From Sphaerimonospora mesophila NBRC 14179 = JCM 3151 (lineage in GTDB: Bacteria > Actinomycetota > Actinomycetes > Streptosporangiales > Streptosporangiaceae), in the NCBI GenBank assembly GCA_001552515.1, contig BCRI01000008.1, positions 42,052 to 106,051 on the forward strand: a DNA stretch of 64,000 nucleotides. Direction: 5' to 3'. Of the stretch, positions 51,926-61,180 are shown one piece after another (the stretch's first letter is position 1; each line of letters opens with the position of its first letter). The position numbers and the translations under genes were made by a program. The notes under the pieces were generated by a model that was given only the letters and a program-made list of their open reading frames with translations, was not told the DNA's origin and did no database searches.

Positions 51926-52276
51926 GTGGATCTGAAGTTGGACCACCATTCCGAGGACAATCTCACCATCGTCGATGTCGAGGGTGAGATCGACGTCTAC
52001 ACCGCGCCCAGACTGCGTGAGCTGCTGATCGATCTGGTCAACAAGGGCAACTTCCACCTGCTCGTGAACATGGAGAAGGTGGACTTCCTCGACTCGACCG
52101 GCCTCGGGGTGCTGGTCGGTGGGCTCAAGCGGGTGCGGGCGCATGACGGTTCGCTGGAGCTCGTCTGCACCCAGGAGCGCATTCTGAAGATCTTCCGCAT
52201 CACCGGTCTGACCAAGGTCTTCGGAATCTACTCCTCTGTAGACGAGGCCAAGGAAATGCACGGCCGGGACAAGTGA
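51926..52276 (+). CDS. bldG: BldG-type anti-sigma factor antagonist
   Basis: A 116-residue STAS-domain protein nearly collinear with S. coelicolor Bld[14 protein letters not shown], then [20 protein letters not shown] with the phosphorylatable serine in DST, and [16 protein letters not shown]. BldG controls sporulation and antibiotic production by partner switching. GTG start with GGAGG 4 nt upstream. Followed closely by its ATPase partner. Confidence 0.93.
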   Translation: MDLKLDHHSEDNLTIVDVEGEIDVYTAPRLRELLIDLVNKGNFHLLVNMEKVDFLDSTGLGVLVGGLKRVRAHDGSLELVCTQERILKIFRITGLTKVFGIYSSVDEAKEMHGRDK

Positions 52277-52295
52277 CGGCGTAGGAGCCTGCGAC

Positions 52296-52727
52296 ATGGC
52301 CACCGTCGAGCTGACGTTCAGTGCTCTGCCCGCCCATGTGCGTACGGCACGGCTGGTCGCCACGGCGATCGCCAGGCGCACCGGGGTGGACGAGGCGATC
52401 TTGGACGAGGTGCGGCTCGCCGTCGGAGAGGCGTGCTCCCGGGCGGTGGAGGCGCATCGCCTTCACTGCCCGGACGAGCCCGTGCGCATCGAGTTGCGCG
52501 ATGACGAGGGGCGCTTCGAGGTGACCGTCACCGACGTCGCCCCGAGCGATGACGTGGCGCCGCGTGTCCTCGCGGCGAACGGCAACCCCATGCCTGAGAT
52601 GGCCGGTCTCGGGCTCGCGGTCATCGCGGGACTGGCGGACGACGTCGAGGTGCTCCCCGGGCCCAAGGGCATGTGCATTCGGATGAGTTGGCCGGCGTCC
52701 TCCGACGGGGTCACCGCCACCGCCTGA
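52296..52727 (+). CDS. HATPase (anti-sigma kinase-like) partner of BldG
   Basis: A 143-residue GHKL ATPase. DEVRLAVGEACSRAVEAH is the N box (with Ser-Arg replacing the more usual Asn) and GLGLAVIAGLADDVEV is the G2-like box. It is the counterpart of S. coelicolor SCO3548 (ApgA), co-transcribed with bldG. The altered N-box suggests weakened kinase activity. It starts 19 bp after bldG. Confidence 0.85.
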   Translation: MATVELTFSALPAHVRTARLVATAIARRTGVDEAILDEVRLAVGEACSRAVEAHRLHCPDEPVRIELRDDEGRFEVTVTDVAPSDDVAPRVLAANGNPMPEMAGLGLAVIAGLADDVEVLPGPKGMCIRMSWPASSDGVTATA

Positions 52728-52735
52728 CCGGGAAT

Positions 52736-52769
52736 CCGGGCGCCGCCCTGCGGGGTGGCGCCCGGTTTT
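52736..52769 (+). terminator. Terminator of the bldG operon
   Basis: CCGGGCGCCGCCC pairs over 13 bp (one G-T pair) with GGGTGGCGCCCGG around TGCG, followed by TTTT. It lies 9 bp after the stop. Confidence 0.9.
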
Positions 52770-52926
52770 GGCGTGTCCGGGTACATTTGGGGCATCTGAA
52801 AATGTTATTCCGGCCAGCCGTACGGTCGGTGGGTCCGCGGCCTGACCAACCCGGTCAAGAGGCCGACAAAACCCGGCAAATGTTGTTCCATTACTGGGTG
52901 AGGTCTCGATTACCATGCAGGGGGGC

Positions 52927-52955
52927 CTTCATATCCGCGGCCTCGCTGCGTAGAC
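52927..52955 (+). promoter_or_regulatory. Candidate promoter of hppA
   Basis: -35 TTCATA (52927-52932), 17-bp spacer, -10 TAGACT (52950-52955), giving a leader of about 130 nt. The rest of the 52770-53090 gap has no gene, and I recognise no riboswitch in it. Confidence 0.4.
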
Positions 52956-53090
52956 TCCCGGCACCGGCCAAGGTATTGCGGATGCAACCGGAAGCGGCAT
53001 TGCCAACCACCCGGATGTGCGCCGTAAAGGCCAGACAACATCGCAGCGCCTCCGGGCAGGAACCGAACCCCGTCTGGCCGAGGAGGACGG

Positions 53091-55424
53091 ATGTCTGCCT
53101 ACCAAGCCGCTGGCGAAGGCGCAGCGGTGGCTCTTAACGGATCTCATCTCACACTGGTCGTCGTGGTCGCCGCGGTGGCCCTCCTGGCCCTGGCCGTCGC
53201 CGGAGGCCTCGTACGGGAGGTGCTCGCCGCGGGACAGGGCACCGAACGCATGCAGAACATCGCGCGAGCCGTACAGCAGGGAGCGGCGGCCTACCTGACG
53301 CGTCAGTTCCGCACGCTCGCCGCGTTCGTCGTCATCATTCCCCTGCTGCTGTTGCTGCTGCCCGCCGAGTCGACGGGCGAGCGGATCGGCCGCTCGGTCT
53401 TCTTCGTGGTCGGCGCGCTGTTCTCCGCGCTGACCGGCTTCATCGGCATGTGGCTGGCGGTACGCGGCAACGTACGGGTCGCCGCGGCGGCCAGGGAGTC
53501 CGGCGAGAAGGTCGCCATGCGCATCGCGTTCCGCACCGGCGGCGTCGCGGGCATGTTCACGGTCGGCCTGGGCCTGCTGGGCGCGGCCATCGTCGTGCTC
53601 GTCTACAAGGGCGACGCGCCGAGGGTCCTCGAAGGATTCGGCTTCGGCGCCGCACTGCTCGCGATGTTCATGCGGGTCGGCGGCGGCATCTTCACCAAGG
53701 CCGCCGACGTGGGCGCCGACCTGGTCGGCAAGGTCGAGCAGGGCATCCCCGAGGACGACCCGCGCAACGCGGCCACCATCGCCGACAACGTGGGCGACAA
53801 CGTCGGTGACTGCGCCGGCATGGCGGCCGACCTGTTCGAGTCGTACGCCGTCATGCTCGTCGCGAGCCTGATCCTCGGCAAGGCGGCCTTCGGCACCGAG
53901 GGACTGGTCTTCCCGCTGATCGTTCCGATGATCGGTGTCATCACCGCGATCATCGGCATCTTCACCACCGCGCCGCGCAGCCGCGACCGCTCCGGAATGT
54001 CCGCCATCAACCGCGGCTTCTTCATCTCGGCGGCCATCTCGGCGGTCCTGGTGGCCGTCGCCGCCTTCGCCTACCTGCCGGCGACCTTCGCCGAGCTGTC
54101 CGGTGTGAGCCAGGAGATCGCGGCGGTCACCTCCGACCCGCGCCTGATCGCGATCGGCGCGGTGCTCATCGGTCTGGTCCTGGCCAGCGCGATCCAGATC
54201 CTCACCGGCTACTTCACCGAGACGAACCGCCGCCCGGTGAAGGAGATCGGCGAGAGCTCCCTCACGGGTCCGGCGACCGTCATCCTGTCCGGCATCTCGG
54301 TCGGTCTGGAGTCCGCCGTCTACTCGGCACTGCTGATCGGTGGTGCGGTCTACGGCGCGTTCCTGCTCGGCTTCGGCAACGTCACCGTCGCCCTGTTCGC
54401 GGTCGCGCTCGCCGGCACCGGCCTGCTGACCACGGTCGGCGTCATCGTGTCCATGGACACCTTCGGACCGGTCGCCGACAACGCCCAGGGCATCGCGGAG
54501 ATGTCCGGCGACGTCGAGGGCGAGGGCGCCCGCGTGCTCAACTCCCTGGACGCGGTGGGCAACACCACCAAGGCCATCACCAAGGGCATCGCGATCGCCA
54601 CGGCCGTGCTGGCCGCCACCGCCCTGTTCGGCGCGTTCCGCACCGCGGTGGAGGGTGAGCTCGGGCGGGCGACGCAGGCCGTCAAGGACATACTCGGCTC
54701 GTTCGCGGACTTCAGCCTGTCGGTGGACGCGCCGAATGTGCTGGTCGGCCTGGTCGTCGGCGCGGCGGTGGTGTTCCTCTTCTCGGCCCTGGCGATCAGC
54801 GCGGTCGGCCGCGCGGCCGGCCGGGTGGTCTACGAGGTGCGCGAGCAGTTCCGCAGCAAGCCCGGGATCATGGACGGCAGCGAGCTGCCCGACTACGGCC
54901 GGGTGGTCGACATCTGCACCCGTGACTCGCTGCGCGAGCTGGCCACGCCCGGTCTCCTCGCGGTGCTGACGCCGATCGCAGTCGGCTTCGCGCTCGGGTA
55001 CGCGCCGCTGGGCGCCTTCCTCGCCGGCGCCATCGCGGCCGGCACGCTGATGGCGGTCTTCCTGGCCAACTCCGGTGGCGCCTGGGACAACGCCAAGAAG
55101 CTCGTCGAGGACGGTCACCACGGCGGCAAGGGCTCGGAGGCCCACGCCGCCACGGTGATCGGCGACACCGTCGGCGACCCGTTCAAGGACACCGCCGGCC
55201 CGGCGATCAACCCGCTGATCAAGGTCATGAACCTGGTCGCGCTGCTGATCGCCCCGGCCGTCGTCGCCTACGCCGACAACGTCGCGGTCCGCGCGAGCGC
55301 GACCGTCGTCGCGGTGGCGATCGTGGTGGCCGCCGTCGTTATCTCCAAGCGGCGCTCCAGCGGCATCGTCCCCTCCGGTGAGGGCGACCGCGAGAGCCGC
55401 GCCTCGGAGGCCGTCGCGGGCTGA
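53091..55424 (+). CDS. hppA: Membrane proton-translocating pyrophosphatase (K+-independent type)
   Basis: A 777-residue protein with about 16 membrane helices. The catalytic loop FTKAADVGADLVGKVEQGIP is followed by DDPRNAATIADNVGDNVGDC, which binds Mg-pyrophosphate. The residue that determines potassium dependence is lysine (GNTTKAITKG), marking the K+-independent H+-PPase class. It uses pyrophosphate to pump protons. GAGGAGG precedes the ATG. Monocistronic. Confidence 0.95.
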   Translation: MSAYQAAGEGAAVALNGSHLTLVVVVAAVALLALAVAGGLVREVLAAGQGTERMQNIARAVQQGAAAYLTRQFRTLAAFVVIIPLLLLLLPAESTGERIGRSVFFVVGALFSALTGFIGMWLAVRGNVRVAAAARESGEKVAMRIAFRTGGVAGMFTVGLGLLGAAIVVLVYKGDAPRVLEGFGFGAALLAMFMRVGGGIFTKAADVGADLVGKVEQGIPEDDPRNAATIADNVGDNVGDCAGMAADLFESYAVMLVASLILGKAAFGTEGLVFPLIVPMIGVITAIIGIFTTAPRSRDRSGMSAINRGFFISAAISAVLVAVAAFAYLPATFAELSGVSQEIAAVTSDPRLIAIGAVLIGLVLASAIQILTGYFTETNRRPVKEIGESSLTGPATVILSGISVGLESAVYSALLIGGAVYGAFLLGFGNVTVALFAVALAGTGLLTTVGVIVSMDTFGPVADNAQGIAEMSGDVEGEGARVLNSLDAVGNTTKAITKGIAIATAVLAATALFGAFRTAVEGELGRATQAVKDILGSFADFSLSVDAPNVLVGLVVGAAVVFLFSALAISAVGRAAGRVVYEVREQFRSKPGIMDGSELPDYGRVVDICTRDSLRELATPGLLAVLTPIAVGFALGYAPLGAFLAGAIAAGTLMAVFLANSGGAWDNAKKLVEDGHHGGKGSEAHAATVIGDTVGDPFKDTAGPAINPLIKVMNLVALLIAPAVVAYADNVAVRASATVVAVAIVVAAVVISKRRSSGIVPSGEGDRESRASEAVAG

Positions 55425-55452
55425 TCGTCCCGCCTGATCGGCAGACCGAAGG

Positions 55453-55490
55453 AAAGGTCCCCCGCTCCCGGAGCGGGGGACCTTTCTTCC
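55453..55490 (+). terminator. Terminator of hppA
   Basis: AAAGGTCCCCCGCTC pairs with its complement around a short CCG loop and is followed by CTTCC after a TTT; the arm sequence makes it usable from both strands. Confidence 0.85.
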
Positions 55491-55504
55491 TAGACTGGGT
55501 CGCT

Positions 55505-55606
55505 ATGGACAAGCCGAGCGGCGCGCGGACTCTGGGGCTGATCCTGCTCACCATGGCGGTGATGTTCGCGGTGATAATCGGCCTCGCCGTCTGGGCGGCC
55601 GGGTGA
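55505..55606 (+). CDS. 33-residue single-helix membrane peptide
   Basis: MDKPSGARTLGLILLTMAVM begins a peptide that is almost entirely one membrane helix after a short basic N-terminus. A -10 TAGACT (55491-55496) ends 8 nt before the ATG, so it is probably leaderless, and its stop overlaps the start of the phosphatase gene (GTGA). Role unknown. Confidence 0.6.
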   Translation: MDKPSGARTLGLILLTMAVMFAVIIGLAVWAAG

Positions 55607-56109
55607 GCGGGGCCGGCCACGGCGGTGCGGTGAGGACGCTCGTCGTGATGCGGCACGCGGAGGCGGGCCACGTTCCGGGCCTGTCGGATCGGGAACGCCC
55701 GCTCACCGAGGCGGGCGAACGCGACGCCCGCGAGGCGGGCGAGCTCATCGGACGCCTGAAGCCGGACCTGGTGATCTGCTCGCCGGCGGTGCGCACTCTG
55801 CGGACCGCCGAGCTGCTGGGCCTCGACGCGCCCGTCGAGACCGAGCGGGAGATCTGGGAGGCGTACCCGGAGGAGCTGCTGGACCTGCTGCGCCGTACCG
55901 ATCCGGACGTGCACACGCTCGTCCTGGTCGGACACAACCCGGGGGTGCACCAGCTCGTCCTGGGTCTCACCCGCACGACGGGCGATGGCTTCCCGCCCGG
56001 GGCCGTCGCCGTGATCCGGCTCGGGGAGTCGTGGGCCGAGGTCCGGTTCGGCACAGAACAGCTGGTCGAAATGTGCCATCCTGACCGTTTTCGGGAAGAG
56101 GCGACCTGA
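55603..56109 (+). CDS. SixA-like histidine phosphatase
   Basis: A 168-residue histidine phosphatase superfamily protein. VMRHAEAG carries the nucleophilic His, CSPAVRTLRTAE the second Arg, EIWEAYPEELL the acid and VGHNPG the second His. This short form without lid insertions is typical of SixA, which dephosphorylates phosphohistidine proteins. GTG start overlapping the peptide gene. Confidence 0.88.
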   Translation: MSGAGHGGAVRTLVVMRHAEAGHVPGLSDRERPLTEAGERDAREAGELIGRLKPDLVICSPAVRTLRTAELLGLDAPVETEREIWEAYPEELLDLLRRTDPDVHTLVLVGHNPGVHQLVLGLTRTTGDGFPPGAVAVIRLGESWAEVRFGTEQLVEMCHPDRFREEAT

Positions 56110-56153
56110 GAGAGAGCTAGGGGAGACCTGAGGAAGGGCGGGCGCCTCTCGGC

Positions 56154-58364
56154 ATGAAGGTCGTGCGACTGCTCAAGCCACAGGACGGACGCCTCGCGCT
56201 GGGTTTCGGCCTGACCGGAGCCGCGTGCGTGGTCATCCCCCTGATGGTCGGCCTGCTCACGGGTCACGCCACGAGCGGTGCGGTCGTCGGGCTCGGGGCG
56301 TGGCTGGTCACGGGCCGGGCCGTCGTGAACCCGGCCGCCGTCCGCCTGCCGTACCTGCTGGGTGTGGTGGTCTCGATCGGTGTCGGCACCGCGCTGGGGA
56401 TCCTCGTCGCCGGTCAGAACTGGCTCATGGTGCTGTCCGCCGCGGCCGTGGCCGGGCTCAGTGGGCTGATCCCGTCGATCGGGGTCACGCCCACGCTCAC
56501 CCTGCTGCTGACCGCGGCGAATCCGCTGCCGCTCGATCCGCTCGCACACACCGCCCTGCAGATGCTCGGGGGACTGCTGGCGAGCATGATCCTGACGCTG
56601 CCGTGGTGGTGGCGGCAGACGCGGCCGCTCGTCACGGTGCTGTCCGACCTGGCCGATGCGCTGGCCGAGCTGGCCGAGGCCGTTGCCCAGCCCGATCTCG
56701 CCGCTGATGAATGGGACGTCCTGCGCCGCCGGGCCGCCGCCGCGCTCGTCGACGCGGACCGGCGGGCGCGGGCACGCAGCCGCCGGCAGCGACGCTCGCA
56801 GGTGGTCGACGATGTGGTCGCCACGCTGCGACGGGTGTTTCACGAGGTGGTGGCCCTGCATGGGCTGTGCGGGTCGCTCAACCGGCAGGCCGGACGGGTG
56901 GGGGACAAGGTCGGGATGCGCGAGCTCGCCGCCGCTGTCGCCTGTGCGCTGCGTACGTTCATGACGCCGTCGGATGTGGTGCGCCGTTCATGCCGGGCGC
57001 GCGAAGCGGTCTCCGGCTTCGCCGTACGCGTGCACGACCTCCGAGCCGGATCCGCCGGCAGCGAGCACGACACGCTGGTACTCGTCATCCTGCGGCAGAT
57101 CGTGCACGCCGCCGAGCGGATCGACCAGGCGTTGGCCGGGTCGGCGGTGAGCGCACGGATGGCCTGTGCGCCGGGGCTCTTCCTGCCGGCGATCGCCGAC
57201 CTGGCGGTCCCGCCCACCGCGGAGCTGCGATCGCGGCTCGGCTTCGACAACCCGCGGGTACGGCACGCTCTCCGGGTCGTGCTCGGCACGGCCTTCGCCA
57301 CCCTGATCATCGTGCTGTACCGCCCTCCTTTCCCGCAGTGGCTGGTCATCGCGGTGCTGGTGACGCTGCAGCCGACGTACGGGGAGACCCGGTCGAGGGC
57401 GTGGGCCCGCATCGCCGGAAGCACGGTCGGCGGGCTGGTGGCCGCGGTGATTCTGCATCTCGCGCCCGAGCACTGGCCGCTGGCGCTGCTGATCGGCGTC
57501 TCAGCGGCGTTCGCCTTCGGTCTCGCCGCCACGCATCAGGCCTACTGGGCGACGTTCATGACCATGTGCGTGCTGCTGCTGCTCGACTTCCAGGTCCAGC
57601 AGACGGAGGTGGTGGCCGAGTCGCGAATCGTACTGACCATCATCGGCGGACTGATCGCGGTCGCCTGCACCCGGCTGCTGTGGCCCCGAGGCGAGACGGC
57701 CCGGCTCGCCGACCGGGTCGCCCGCATGATGAACTCCCACGCGGCGGCTGCGCGTGTGCTCGCGCAGCTCAGCCGGGGAAGGACGGCCGCGGAGCGAGCG
57801 GAGGAGGCCATCGTCGAGGCGGCGAGGGACGCGAACGCGGTCACAGACTCACTGACCTATGTCGTTCATGAGCCCACCAGGATGATGGCGGCCGGCCGGA
57901 AGAGCCCGACCGGGAAGGCGCCGGCGGGCAGAACGCGGGCCGGTCGGGCGCCGGGCGGCAAAGAGGTGTCGGAGGACGTCGAGCAGGTGCTCGGCACGGC
58001 ACAGCACGTACGCGACGACATGTTCACGCTGACTTCGGTGCTGCGCGACCAGACGGGCGGCGAGGGCGGGGTGCCGTACGTGCTCGAGACGCTCGCGGAC
58101 CGGATCACGGAGGCCGCGGACGCGGTACAGGCCAGGGTGCCGTACGCGATGACAGGCGAGGCGAACCGCGGGCTCGCCGAAGAGGCGGAGCGGCTCGGGG
58201 CACTCGCGGAGCGTCGTCTCGCCGAGATCGCGGCGGACGAGAACGAGACGCCGACACGCTTCGCGCTGGTGCATCTCGCGGCGGTGGACCACGCATTGCG
58301 CTCGCTGTACGCGGACGCGTCCCAGCTGTGCGAGGCGGCCCCCTCCGCCTTCGAGGCCGGCTGA
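56154..58364 (+). CDS. FUSC-family inner-membrane protein
   Basis: A 736-residue protein with two blocks of membrane helices (about residues 15-150 and 370-510) separated by a soluble helical region and followed by a long helical tail, the YccS/AaeB-type FUSC layout. The second block contains PPFPQWLVIAVLVTLQPTYG and the RIAGSTVGG motif. Relatives export aromatic acids or act as barrier proteins; substrate not predictable. The tail contains a basic insert rich in GK and GR around residues 580-602. Confidence 0.82.
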   Translation: MKVVRLLKPQDGRLALGFGLTGAACVVIPLMVGLLTGHATSGAVVGLGAWLVTGRAVVNPAAVRLPYLLGVVVSIGVGTALGILVAGQNWLMVLSAAAVAGLSGLIPSIGVTPTLTLLLTAANPLPLDPLAHTALQMLGGLLASMILTLPWWWRQTRPLVTVLSDLADALAELAEAVAQPDLAADEWDVLRRRAAAALVDADRRARARSRRQRRSQVVDDVVATLRRVFHEVVALHGLCGSLNRQAGRVGDKVGMRELAAAVACALRTFMTPSDVVRRSCRAREAVSGFAVRVHDLRAGSAGSEHDTLVLVILRQIVHAAERIDQALAGSAVSARMACAPGLFLPAIADLAVPPTAELRSRLGFDNPRVRHALRVVLGTAFATLIIVLYRPPFPQWLVIAVLVTLQPTYGETRSRAWARIAGSTVGGLVAAVILHLAPEHWPLALLIGVSAAFAFGLAATHQAYWATFMTMCVLLLLDFQVQQTEVVAESRIVLTIIGGLIAVACTRLLWPRGETARLADRVARMMNSHAAAARVLAQLSRGRTAAERAEEAIVEAARDANAVTDSLTYVVHEPTRMMAAGRKSPTGKAPAGRTRAGRAPGGKEVSEDVEQVLGTAQHVRDDMFTLTSVLRDQTGGEGGVPYVLETLADRITEAADAVQARVPYAMTGEANRGLAEEAERLGALAERRLAEIAADENETPTRFALVHLAAVDHALRSLYADASQLCEAAPSAFEAG

Positions 58365-58393
58365 AACTTCGGACGGGGTCGAACGGGAGCCTT

Positions 58394-59620
58394 TCAGACG
58401 GGCATGGGCGGCATGCCGTCTTCGGCGTCGGCCGCCTCGACCTCCTCGCGCGAGATGCCGAGCAGGTAGAGGATCGTGTCGAGGTAGGGGACGTTGAGCG
58501 CCGTGTCCGCCGCCTCCCGTACGACCGGTTTGGCGTTGAACGCGATGCCGAGACCGGCGGCGGCCAGCATGTCGAGGTCGTTGGCTCCGTCGCCCACCGC
58601 CACGGTCTGGCTGAGCGGGATGTTCGACTCGGCGGCGAAGCGCTCCAGCGCGCGGGCCTTGCCCGGCCGATCGACGATTTCGCCGATGACCCGGCCGGTG
58701 AGCCTGCCGTCGACGACCTCCAGCGTGTTGGCGGCCGAGTAGTCGATGCCCAGGTCCTGGACGAGCATGTCGGTGATCTGGGTGAAGCCGCCGCTGACGA
58801 CCGCGAAGCGGTAGTCGAGACGCTTGAGTGTCCGTACGAGCGTGCGCGCCCCCGGCGTCAGCACGAGCTCCTTGGCGACCTTCTCGAAGATCTCGTCGGA
58901 CAGCCCTTCCAGCAGGGAGACCCGCCTGACCAGCGACTGGGCGAAGTCGAGCTCGCCCCGCATGGCCTCCTCGGTCACCCGGGACACCTCGTCGAGACAG
59001 CCGGCGTGCTTGGCCAGCAGCTCGATGACCTCGTTCTGGATGAGGGTCGAGTCGACGTCCATGACGATGAGCCGTTTGGCGCGGCGGTGCAGTCCGCTGC
59101 GCTGGACGGCCACGTCCACCTGCTGTACGGCTGCCTCGGCCGCCAGCGCCACCCGCATGGCCTGCGAGTCCGCACCGGAGACCGCCATCTCGATGCAGGT
59201 CACCGGGTAGCTCGACAGCCGCTCGATCCGGTCGATGTTGGCGCCGCACGCGGCTATCCGCCCGGTGATCCCGGCCATCGCCGCGGGCATCAGGGGCGCG
59301 CCGACCACGGTGACGTGGAGACGGCCGCGGCGGCGGCGTTTCTCCTTGGACACGGTGCCCGACGCGATCTCCACGTCCATGTCGAGGTCGGCGGCCACCT
59401 GCTCGACGGCCGTCCACAGGCCGCCGATGGTGCCGCCGGTGCCGGTGGGCGGGCCCCCGGCGTACGCGACCAGCACGCCGAGGGTGAGTCGGCCGCGGAT
59501 GACGACCTGCTCCACGTCGGCTACGGTCACGGGAAAAGCGGTCAGTACGGCGAAGAGCCGTGAGGTGACGCCGGGGCGGTCCGGACCCGTCAGCGTGATC
59601 AGGAGCGTGCGCTGGTTCAC
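58394..59620 (-). CDS. serB: Phosphoserine phosphatase with ACT domains
   Basis: A 408-residue SerB2-type protein. Two N-terminal ACT domains (ITLTGPDRPGVTSRL and HVTVVGAPLMPAAMAGI) precede a HAD phosphatase domain with DVDSTLI (nucleophile and acid aspartates), VVSGGF, and GDGANDLDM. It makes serine from phosphoserine, with probable serine feedback at the ACT domains. The GTG at 59620 lies 8 nt after a minus-strand -10 TAACCT (59629-59634), so it is probably leaderless; an ATG at 59650 would add 10 residues but precedes that promoter. Confidence 0.93.
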   Translation of the reverse strand: MNQRTLLITLTGPDRPGVTSRLFAVLTAFPVTVADVEQVVIRGRLTLGVLVAYAGGPPTGTGGTIGGLWTAVEQVAADLDMDVEIASGTVSKEKRRRRGRLHVTVVGAPLMPAAMAGITGRIAACGANIDRIERLSSYPVTCIEMAVSGADSQAMRVALAAEAAVQQVDVAVQRSGLHRRAKRLIVMDVDSTLIQNEVIELLAKHAGCLDEVSRVTEEAMRGELDFAQSLVRRVSLLEGLSDEIFEKVAKELVLTPGARTLVRTLKRLDYRFAVVSGGFTQITDMLVQDLGIDYSAANTLEVVDGRLTGRVIGEIVDRPGKARALERFAAESNIPLSQTVAVGDGANDLDMLAAAGLGIAFNAKPVVREAADTALNVPYLDTILYLLGISREEVEAADAEDGMPPMPV

Positions 59621-59707
59621 GTTGTTTGAGGTTACTGTGCGGGCTTTCATGACCGTACAGCAGGTGCCCGAACCGCCCGGCGTCAGGACGTCATCCACGC
59701 CACTCGG

Positions 59708-60277
59708 CTACTTCACGACCTTGGTCGCGACCTTCTTGCCGTAGAACCAGCTCTTGTAGCCGAGTTCCTTCAGCGCCCGGGGGTCGAGGTTCTCCGCACC
59801 GGTCGGCACGTCGAAGACGATCGCCCCGAGGGTCGCCTCCGCCTTGCCGCGGTAGCCCTTCTTCATCTGGATCGTGAGGTTGAGCCAGTCGTAGTCGCCG
59901 ACCTCCAGGACGTACGGACTCCAGCAGACGACCGCACGACCTTCGATTTCACAGGCCGAGTCCTTGGGACCGGAGTACCAGACCTTCTTGACCCCCTTGG
60001 GCAGGATTCCGGTCATCCAGTAGTAGTCGGCGTGGTGCGGCCCCGTGTTGACGGCGCGGATCTTGTACGTGATCTTCCTGTTGACCTTGACGGCCTTGGG
60101 GTGACTCACCTTGACCTTGAAAACGGAGTAGGGGTCGTCGAGCTTCGCGGCCACCGCCCGCGCCGCGGCAGGCGCGGCGGGAGCGGCCGAGGCGGCCGGC
60201 GCGGTGGTGAGGAACACGGCGCCCGCGAGCGGGGCGACCAAGGCGATCTTGGCTATCTTGCCGATCGGGTTGTGCAT
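59708..60277 (-). CDS. Secreted DUF11-like protein (paralogue A)
   Basis: A 189-residue protein. The signal peptide (about residues 1-32, ending APAASA) is followed by a beta-rich domain (KVKVSHPKAVKVNRKITYKI) with Cys pair C-x8-C (CEIEGRAVVC) and a conserved ending FDVPTGAENLDPRALKEL. The pattern resembles DUF11 adhesin-type domains. Related to the next gene in the signal, Cys spacing and C-terminus. Function unknown. Confidence 0.72.
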   Translation of the reverse strand: MHNPIGKIAKIALVAPLAGAVFLTTAPAASAAPAAPAAARAVAAKLDDPYSVFKVKVSHPKAVKVNRKITYKIRAVNTGPHHADYYWMTGILPKGVKKVWYSGPKDSACEIEGRAVVCWSPYVLEVGDYDWLNLTIQMKKGYRGKAEATLGAIVFDVPTGAENLDPRALKELGYKSWFYGKKVATKVVK

Positions 60278-60393
60278 GTGTGGTTTGTCTCCCTGAAACA
60301 AGGGGGAGCTGATGAACCCCCGTGAAAGGGGATTTTTACCATCTTTTTGCCTAGACCGGAAAGATATTTCAGATCAAGATCTCATGTAGCCGG

Positions 60394-60969
60394 CTAACGG
60401 ACGATCGTGCTGCCCGTCTTGACCCACCGGATGTCGGAACCGAACTCGCTCATCAGCTCGGCCGGATCGGTGTTGAGGGGCGTGTCCACCACGGCGCCGC
60501 CGAAATAGCCATAGAGCTTTCCGCGAGCCGATCCCTTCACCCAGACCTTGGCCCAGAACGTGTAGCTCTTGCCCTTCTTGAGACCGGGGAGCACGCAAAG
60601 GGCCCGGGTCAGCTCCCGCGTGCACTTCTCGCGATAACGGGAGTTCTTGGGGACGTAGATCCGCACCTTCGAGGCGTTCTTGGGGAACTTGACCGCGAAG
60701 AAGATCTCGTCAGTCCTGGTCCTGAGGTTGTTGACCAACTTGACCTTGTAGGACGACACCGTGCGCCCGGCACGCACCCGAGAGGGATAGCTGACCTGGA
60801 TCCGGACGGGAGCGGCGGCGGCCGTACGCGCTCCGGCCTCGGCCGTGGCGCCGGTGTGGGCGAGGGAGTGGGCGGGGACGGGTACGGCGGCGGCCGGGCC
60901 GGGGGCGGCCAGCGCCACCGCCAGCGGAACGATCACAACCGCCGCGGACTTGCCGATTAGGTTTCGCAT
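60394..60969 (-). CDS. Secreted DUF11-like protein (paralogue B)
   Basis: A 191-residue secreted protein with signal peptide (about 1-28), a domain beginning VRIQVSYPSRVRAGRTVSSYK, the same C-x8-C pair (CTRELTRALC) and the ending VDTPLNTDPAELMSEFG. Arranged in tandem with paralogue A and diverged to low identity. No anchor or sorting motif is seen, so it is probably released or bound to the envelope. Confidence 0.72.
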   Translation of the reverse strand: MRNLIGKSAAVVIVPLAVALAAPGPAAAVPVPAHSLAHTGATAEAGARTAAAAPVRIQVSYPSRVRAGRTVSSYKVKLVNNLRTRTDEIFFAVKFPKNASKVRIYVPKNSRYREKCTRELTRALCVLPGLKKGKSYTFWAKVWVKGSARGKLYGYFGGAVVDTPLNTDPAELMSEFGSDIRWVKTGSTIVR

Positions 60970-61180
60970 GCCCGTCAGCTTTTACGATCCGCATAACGAT
61001 TCGATCAATGTGGTCGTTCACAGGACCGGGCCGCCGACAGGAGTGCCGCGATCCCGCGATGGGCGGTGTTCCCACCCGTCCAGGACGGCTCGCCGATGTC
61101 GGGGTGCACAACGCGCCGCGGCATGCCGACGCGCGGGCATCGCCGTACGGCCGTCGCCGGCCGGGGCGAGGCCGGTGCGT

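Noticed and set aside
52929..55145. 738-codon minus-strand frame opposite hppA
   Set aside because: Asp/Arg/His-rich antisense shadow; the plus-strand pyrophosphatase is unmistakable.
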